A model generated the notes under the pieces. The model was given only the letters and a program-made list of their open reading frames with translations. It ran no database searches and had not been told where the DNA came from. A DNA stretch of 11,191 nt from CBDUBH01 sp965365345 (GTDB lineage: Bacteria; Bacteroidota; Ignavibacteria; Ignavibacteriales; SURF-24). The translations under genes were made by a program, and so were the position numbers. The stretch spans positions 1-11,191 of the forward strand of contig CBDUBH010000107.1 in assembly GCA_965365345.1 (NCBI GenBank). Direction: 5' to 3'. Of the stretch, positions 6,719 to 11,191 are shown piece after piece. Position 1 is the stretch's first letter; every line of letters begins with the position of its first letter.

Positions 6719-8263
6719 TTAATTATAATTTTTAATTTCCGGCCAAATTTCTTCAAATGATTTTTTCAAACCTTTACAAATATAAATTTGTAAATTATTT
6801 TCATACGGCATGCAGTGTTTGCATTTGTGAGATCCTAGAACTTTAACATCATCAAAATAAATTCTGTGATCTTCTTCATCGCCGCCTAAAACAACAATAA
6901 GATTTTTATTTTTAACTTTTTCTGAGCCCCAAAGCCAATAATTATTATGAGAAGAAATAATTTCAGGTAATTCATATTTTTTTGAATAGTATTCTAAAGC
7001 TCCGGCTTCTCCATAATTCTGTGCGAAAATTACGGCATCTTTTTTATCTTCAGGTGAAATATTTTTTAATGCTAATGAAACATTTGCTGCCAGAGTTTCC
7101 CATTCGAACATATCTGCATAAAATTGCGGCAGATCAGCAAGTTTTTTATTCTCTGAATTTTGATGTTCAATTCCCAATGTTTTTGAATAACTAATGAATT
7201 TTTCTACAGGCAAAATTGGAATTACCATCGGTATAATTAAAATTCCGGTAAATAAGATCAAACCCAAATAAACCGGGATTAAAATTTTTGTTATTTTCGA
7301 TCTCAGAAAATTTTCTAAAAATATTCCAGCAAAAACAAAAAGTATAACCGAAGCTGATGCTAAATATTCTGATTTGCTTTTTCCGTTTATAAGTAAAATT
7401 AAAAATGTCACAATGAAAATTATTACAATAGATCTGTGATCTTTTAAATTCTTGTTAAATAAAAAAAACATGATGCTAATAACTAAAACCGGAAAAGCAA
7501 CAGGATTTAAAATTAAAATCAAACCGCTTAAAAAATCAGTCCTTGTAATTCCGTAATATTTAAATTTTACTGCGTTCTGCATAAATTCAAGATGTGCAAA
7601 ATGATTTTGAAAATTCCAAATAATAAAAGGGGAGAAGATAAAAACGGAAATTACTGCGCCAGTAATAAATTCTTTTGCTAAAATAAATTTACGCAGATTA
7701 GTAATTAAAAATGAAACTGCTAATCCAAATCCGAACCATAAAAAACTGATCTTGTTTAAAAGTCCGATTCCAATTATCAAAAATAAAATGTAAAAAAGAT
7801 TTTTATTTTTTGATTTGATGAAATAAATTAAAACAAGAAATGCAAAACTCCACAAAAAGAAATCAATGCTATTCATCGAATAATAAGTTGAAAATGCCCA
7901 ATAAACCGGCGCGGTAAAAAATAGTAAGCATGAAATTAAAACGGCAGATTTTTTTCCGCCTAGCTCGTAAGTCATAATTCCGATTATAAAAATTGTAGCG
8001 CTGTGTAAAATGGCAGGGAGAAATCTGATTGCGAAAAGTGAATCGCCAAATATAAATTTTACAAAAGCTAAAATTAAAATTGAAAGGGGAGGCTGATCAA
8101 CATAACCGAAAGCTAAATTGTTGCTGCAAGCCAAATAATAAAATTCATCCCTGAAAATTCCGTAGCTTGCAAAAATATTTGTATAAAGATGGATTACCAA
8201 CACTAAAAATGAAAATCCATATAAGATCCATTTTTCATTTCGTGGCAAATTCTTCAATATCAT
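6719..8263 (-). CDS. GT39/ArnT-like membrane glycosyltransferase
   Basis: A 514-residue polytopic membrane protein of the GT39/PMT_2 superfamily, whose members move a sugar from a lipid-phosphate carrier to a protein, lipid or glycan on the outer face of the inner membrane. After the first membrane segment (about 12-34) comes the family's loop motif F-R-D-E-F-Y-Y-L with D39 and E40, the likely catalytic acid pair, then G-Y-V-D-Q-P-P at 53-59. About eleven hydrophobic segments reach to around residue 350. The last 140 or so residues are a soluble domain with A-Q-N-Y-G-E-A-G-A near its middle and cysteines at 481, 484 and 496. The length is normal for the family. Donor and acceptor cannot be predicted, and no glycan-synthesis genes adjoin it. 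The gene stands alone, convergent with the tRNA and divergent from nadE. Confidence 0.85.
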   Translation of the reverse strand: MILKNLPRNEKWILYGFSFLVLVIHLYTNIFASYGIFRDEFYYLACSNNLAFGYVDQPPLSILILAFVKFIFGDSLFAIRFLPAILHSATIFIIGIMTYELGGKKSAVLISCLLFFTAPVYWAFSTYYSMNSIDFFLWSFAFLVLIYFIKSKNKNLFYILFLIIGIGLLNKISFLWFGFGLAVSFLITNLRKFILAKEFITGAVISVFIFSPFIIWNFQNHFAHLEFMQNAVKFKYYGITRTDFLSGLILILNPVAFPVLVISIMFFLFNKNLKDHRSIVIIFIVTFLILLINGKSKSEYLASASVILFVFAGIFLENFLRSKITKILIPVYLGLILFTGILIIPMVIPILPVEKFISYSKTLGIEHQNSENKKLADLPQFYADMFEWETLAANVSLALKNISPEDKKDAVIFAQNYGEAGALEYYSKKYELPEIISSHNNYWLWGSEKVKNKNLIVVLGGDEEDHRIYFDDVKVLGSHKCKHCMPYENNLQIYICKGLKKSFEEIWPEIKNYN

Positions 8264-8642
8264 AATTCAATTTCCGGTTTATTTTTTGGGAGAAGGTTTA
8301 AAAACTAAGGTAGAATAGTTTATGAATAATTTATATTGCAAATTCAATAAAGCAAAAAGAAAACTTAAAAATTATTCTAAATTACGAAATTACCGAAAAA
8401 ATTTTTATAAAAATGAAAATTATTTTTAAAAAATTGTAATAATAAAAATATTCTTTTTTAAATCGAAACAGTAAATACTGTTAAATTTGTTAAATAAGAA
8501 ATACTTTGCCTTAATAATTTAAGCGTTTCTAGTAAGAACACATAAAAAACATCAAAAATTATTTTGGAAATGAGATGTTTTCTTAAATTGTTTTATCCGA
8601 ATATGTTTTATATTTTTGCATAGTAAAATCTAAAATTAAGAA
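8264..8642. other. Divergent intergenic region between the glycosyltransferase and nadE
   Basis: About 380 AT-rich bases that must hold the promoters of both flanking genes. The nadE side has a good candidate at 8588-8618. On the glycosyltransferase side I see no clear promoter. No small ORF or RNA gene was recognised. Confidence 0.6.
8588..8618 (+). promoter_or_regulatory. Bacteroidota-type promoter for nadE
   Basis: TTG at 8588-8590 and TATTTTTG at 8611-8618 match the known Bacteroidota -33 TTG and -7 TAnnTTTG elements, with 20 bases between. Transcription would start near 8625, giving a leader of about 18 bases before the nadE ATG, so there is little room for leader-based control. Confidence 0.55.
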
Positions 8643-10289
8643 ATGAAAATTGCAATTTGCCAAATTGACACAGTCATTGGCGATATAGAAGGTAACTCGA
8701 AAAAAATACTGGATTGGTATTTTCGCGGTGTTAGTGATAAAGTTGATCTTGTGGTTTTCCCTGAACTTTCGCTTGTTGGATATGCTCCGCTTGATCTTGT
8801 GGAAAAACAGGAATTCCGTAATAAAGTTTTTGAAACCGCTGAATTTATTGCATCCAAAACTACCGATGTAGGATTGATATTCGGATCCATTACTGAAAAA
8901 CCCGATGATAATGTTGGAACCGGAATTTTCAACTCCGCACTTTTATGCTTCAACGGAAAAATTCAATTCAAACAAGATAAAACCTTGATCCCGAATTACG
9001 ATGTTTTTGATGAAAGAAGATATTTTGAATCGGGCAATTGCGGCGAAGTTTTTGAATTCAGAAATGAAGTTTTGGGAATTTCCGTCTGCGAAGATATTTG
9101 GAACGATGTTGATTATTGGAAACGCAGAAGATATCCTATTGATCCCGTTTCAAATCTTATTGAAAATGAAGCAACGGTTTTAATTAATATTTCCGCTTCG
9201 CCGTATTCTTTCGGTAAACGCGAAGAAAAACGCGAAATGTTAAGTGTAGTTTCAAAACAGGATAAAATTCCTTTGGCTTATGTTTGTACTGCCGGCGCGC
9301 AAAGTGAATTGATTTTTGACGGCGCAAGCATGTGTTTTGATTCTGAAGGAAATCTTTGTCTTTTAGGAAAAACTTTTGCCGAAGATTATTTCATTTTTGA
9401 TACAAATGAAAAATACAGACCGATCATAAGTTCTGAAGGAAGATTTGAAAAAGAAATTTTGGACGCGCTTATTTTGGGTGCAAAAGATTATTGCGCAAAA
9501 ACAGGATTCAAAAAAGTAATTTTGGGATTAAGCGGCGGAATGGATTCTGCTTTGGTTACTTACATCGCCGTTCAGGCAATGGGAAAAGAAAATGTTCACG
9601 TTCTTTTAATGCCTTCAAAATATTCGAGCGAAGGCAGTATTAAAGATTCTTTAAAACTTATTGAAAATCTAGGCATCTCATATAATCAGATTTCTATTCA
9701 AAGTGTTTTCGATGAAATTCTAAATCAGTTAAATCCGGTTTTTAATGAAACTGAAAGCGGTCTGACAGAAGAAAATATTCAGCCTCGGATCCGCGGAATG
9801 TATTTGATGGCGCTCTCAAATAAATTTAATTATTTGGTTTTGGCTACAGGAAACAAATCTGAATTGGCAGTCGGATATTCTACTTTGTACGGAGATATGG
9901 CCGGTTCACTTGAAGTTATTGGGGATGTTTATAAAACAGATGTTTACAGAATTGCTGAATTTATTAATCGTTCAAAGGAAATTATTCAGAACGAAATTAT
10001 TACAAAAGCGCCTTCGGCAGAATTAAGGCATAATCAAACTGATCAGGATTCTCTTCCGCCGTATGAACTTTTGGATAAAATTTTAAAAATGTATTTGGAA
10101 GAGAACAAAGAATACAAAGAGATTGTTATAAAATTAGGTAATTCAGAAATAGTTAAAAAAGTCCTTAAACTGGTGGATCTGAATGAATTTAAACGCAAAC
10201 AAGCCCCGCCGGTGTTAAGAGTTTCAACAAAAGCTTTCGGATACGGTAGAAGGTTTCCGATTGTTCAAGGATGGAAAAGGAATGGTTAA
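8643..10289 (+). CDS. nadE: Glutamine-dependent NAD+ synthetase
   Basis: A 548-residue two-domain enzyme for the last step of NAD+ synthesis: it amidates nicotinic acid adenine dinucleotide using ATP and ammonia drawn from glutamine, in the cytosol. The N-terminal nitrilase-fold glutaminase (about 1-255) shows the full triad: E41 in F-P-E-L-S-L-V-G-Y, K113 in Q-D-K-T-L-I-P-N-Y, and nucleophile C149 in G-I-S-V-C-E-D-I-W. The C-terminal synthetase (about 270-548) has the ATP-binding S-G-G-M-D-S loop at 297-302, T-G-N-K-S-E at 402-407, the Y-G-D-M-A-G-S block near 416-422 and K-A-P-S-A-E-L at 455-461. All key residues are present and the length is normal, so it should be active. The start gives the typical M-K-I-A-I-C-Q-I-D opening; the ribosome site is weak. 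The gene overlaps the DsbD-like gene downstream. Confidence 0.97.
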   Translation: MKIAICQIDTVIGDIEGNSKKILDWYFRGVSDKVDLVVFPELSLVGYAPLDLVEKQEFRNKVFETAEFIASKTTDVGLIFGSITEKPDDNVGTGIFNSALLCFNGKIQFKQDKTLIPNYDVFDERRYFESGNCGEVFEFRNEVLGISVCEDIWNDVDYWKRRRYPIDPVSNLIENEATVLINISASPYSFGKREEKREMLSVVSKQDKIPLAYVCTAGAQSELIFDGASMCFDSEGNLCLLGKTFAEDYFIFDTNEKYRPIISSEGRFEKEILDALILGAKDYCAKTGFKKVILGLSGGMDSALVTYIAVQAMGKENVHVLLMPSKYSSEGSIKDSLKLIENLGISYNQISIQSVFDEILNQLNPVFNETESGLTEENIQPRIRGMYLMALSNKFNYLVLATGNKSELAVGYSTLYGDMAGSLEVIGDVYKTDVYRIAEFINRSKEIIQNEIITKAPSAELRHNQTDQDSLPPYELLDKILKMYLEENKEYKEIVIKLGNSEIVKKVLKLVDLNEFKRKQAPPVLRVSTKAFGYGRRFPIVQGWKRNG

Positions 10290-11191
10290 GTTAAATAAAA
10301 TTGTACTCGCATTATTGTTTTTAAGTTTTAATTTGTTCGCTCAATTTGGTCAACAGGATCTTGTAAAAATTAAATCCCAAAAAGATAATTTTGAAATTCA
10401 AAGCGGCAAAAATTTTGATGTCGTTTTAAAAATTTCGATTGAAGATGAGTGGCATATAAATTCAAATAAACCGAAAGAAGATTTTTTGATACCATCGAAA
10501 ATTGATCTTTCGAAAGATGCCGTTTTAAAAGGATTTAAATTAAATTCGGTTAAATTCCCGAAAGCCAAAGATCTTCAATTTGATTTTTCCGAAACACCTG
10601 TTTCGGTTTTTGAAGGTGAATTTGAAATTACTGCAAATATTTCAGCTCCGGGAAATATTGATTTTACCGGTTATGATCTGGAAATTATTTTCGGTTATCA
10701 GGCTTGCAACAATTCAACCTGTCTGGCTCCAAATTCCGCATCAACTAAAATTCCGTTGACAAATTTGAATTCGAATAATGCAAAAATTGATGGAACTTTG
10801 ACCGAAGAAACTATTAAAAGTAAAACTGAAATTCAGGATGAAAAAGTTGAATCAGAAAATGAAATTGCAAAAGAGAATAAAAATTTACAGGAAAATAATG
10901 AAGCTTCGCAGCCATTAATAACTTTTGAAAATAATAATTCAGATGTAGAAAAAAGTCAATTTGAATCAAAAGGATTATTTTTAAGTTTGCTTATCGCATT
11001 TTTAGGCGGATTGGCGTTGAATTTAACTCCTTGTGTTTATCCTTTAATTCCGATTACGGTAAGTTATTTCGGCGGACAAAGCGAAGGCAGTACAAATAAG
11101 CTTTTGGTTTTGGGAATTTTATACGTTCTGGGAATGGCGGTTACTTATTCAACGATCGGCGTTATTACGGCATTAAGCGGTGCGGTATTTG
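10282..11191 (+). CDS. dsbD: DsbD-type thiol:disulfide interchange protein, N-terminal part (cut by window end)
   Basis: The frame is open to the right edge, giving 303 residues of a longer protein. A signal peptide (about 1-21, M-V-K-L-N-K then a hydrophobic stretch ending N-L-F-A) leads to a periplasmic beta-sandwich like the DsbD N-terminal domain (about 25-160), with the redox pair in Y-Q-A-C-N-N-S-T-C (C142, C147). A charged, N/E/K-rich linker (about 165-230) follows, then the first membrane segments of the DsbD core with L-N-L-T-P-C-V-Y-P-L (C251), one of the two cysteines that carry electrons across the membrane in this family. The thioredoxin-like C-terminal domain, if present, is outside the window. 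In known DsbD proteins electrons pass from cytoplasmic thioredoxin to periplasmic partners. The ATG lies 8 bases inside the end of nadE, with an A-rich AAGG motif just before it, which suggests translational coupling. Confidence 0.9.
   Translation, partial: MVKLNKIVLALLFLSFNLFAQFGQQDLVKIKSQKDNFEIQSGKNFDVVLKISIEDEWHINSNKPKEDFLIPSKIDLSKDAVLKGFKLNSVKFPKAKDLQFDFSETPVSVFEGEFEITANISAPGNIDFTGYDLEIIFGYQACNNSTCLAPNSASTKIPLTNLNSNNAKIDGTLTEETIKSKTEIQDEKVESENEIAKENKNLQENNEASQPLITFENNNSDVEKSQFESKGLFLSLLIAFLGGLALNLTPCVYPLIPITVSYFGGQSEGSTNKLLVLGILYVLGMAVTYSTIGVITALSGAVF

Noticed and set aside
8636..9183. Open frames on both strands inside the start of nadE
   Set aside because: They lie fully within the well-supported nadE coding sequence and show no domain or start signal of their own.

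Overview
The window looks like chromosomal DNA from a low-GC member of the Bacteroidota/Chlorobi group, most likely Ignavibacteria-like. This is inferred from three things. Two exported proteins carry type IX secretion system (T9SS) type A C-terminal sorting domains with the N-Y-P-N-P-F/Y-N-P signature. Shine-Dalgarno sites are weak or missing at several starts. One promoter fits the Bacteroidota TTG / TAnnTTTG consensus. No phage, insertion sequence, CRISPR array or plasmid function was seen.

Left part (1-5486, all on the plus strand) is a cell-surface and secretion neighbourhood. It opens with the C-terminal end of a T9SS cargo protein (3-305), closed by a strong hairpin terminator. A small unrecognised lipoprotein (541-1128) comes next, then a 1090-residue secreted putative zinc metalloprotease with its own T9SS sorting domain (1158-4430); these two are 29 bases apart and are probably one operon. 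Just after the protease stop codon lies the broken end of a second, diverged sorting domain (about 4454-4612). A stem-loop (4625-4650) follows and sits almost against the start of a LamG-like lipoprotein gene (4677-5486).

Middle part (5487-6718) is AT-rich and almost gene-free. It holds a perfect 9-bp inverted repeat (5552-5573), a possible 30-codon ORF (5647-5739), a hairpin terminator that could work on both strands (5762-5785), an array of four 11-bp tandem repeats (6261-6304), and a class II tRNA-Leu with anticodon CAG (6482-6565).

Right part (6719-11191) is mostly housekeeping. A GT39/ArnT-like membrane glycosyltransferase lies on the minus strand (6719-8263). It diverges from glutamine-dependent NAD+ synthetase nadE (8643-10289), which has a good Bacteroidota-type promoter. 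The start of a DsbD-type thiol:disulfide interchange protein (10282 to the window end) overlaps the end of nadE by 8 bases, so the two are probably co-transcribed and translationally coupled.

I found no convincing complete new system. The leads most worth following are the sorting-domain remnant behind the protease, the hairpin wedged against the LamG gene, the possible orphan transcription unit at 5552-5792, and the 11-bp repeat array.
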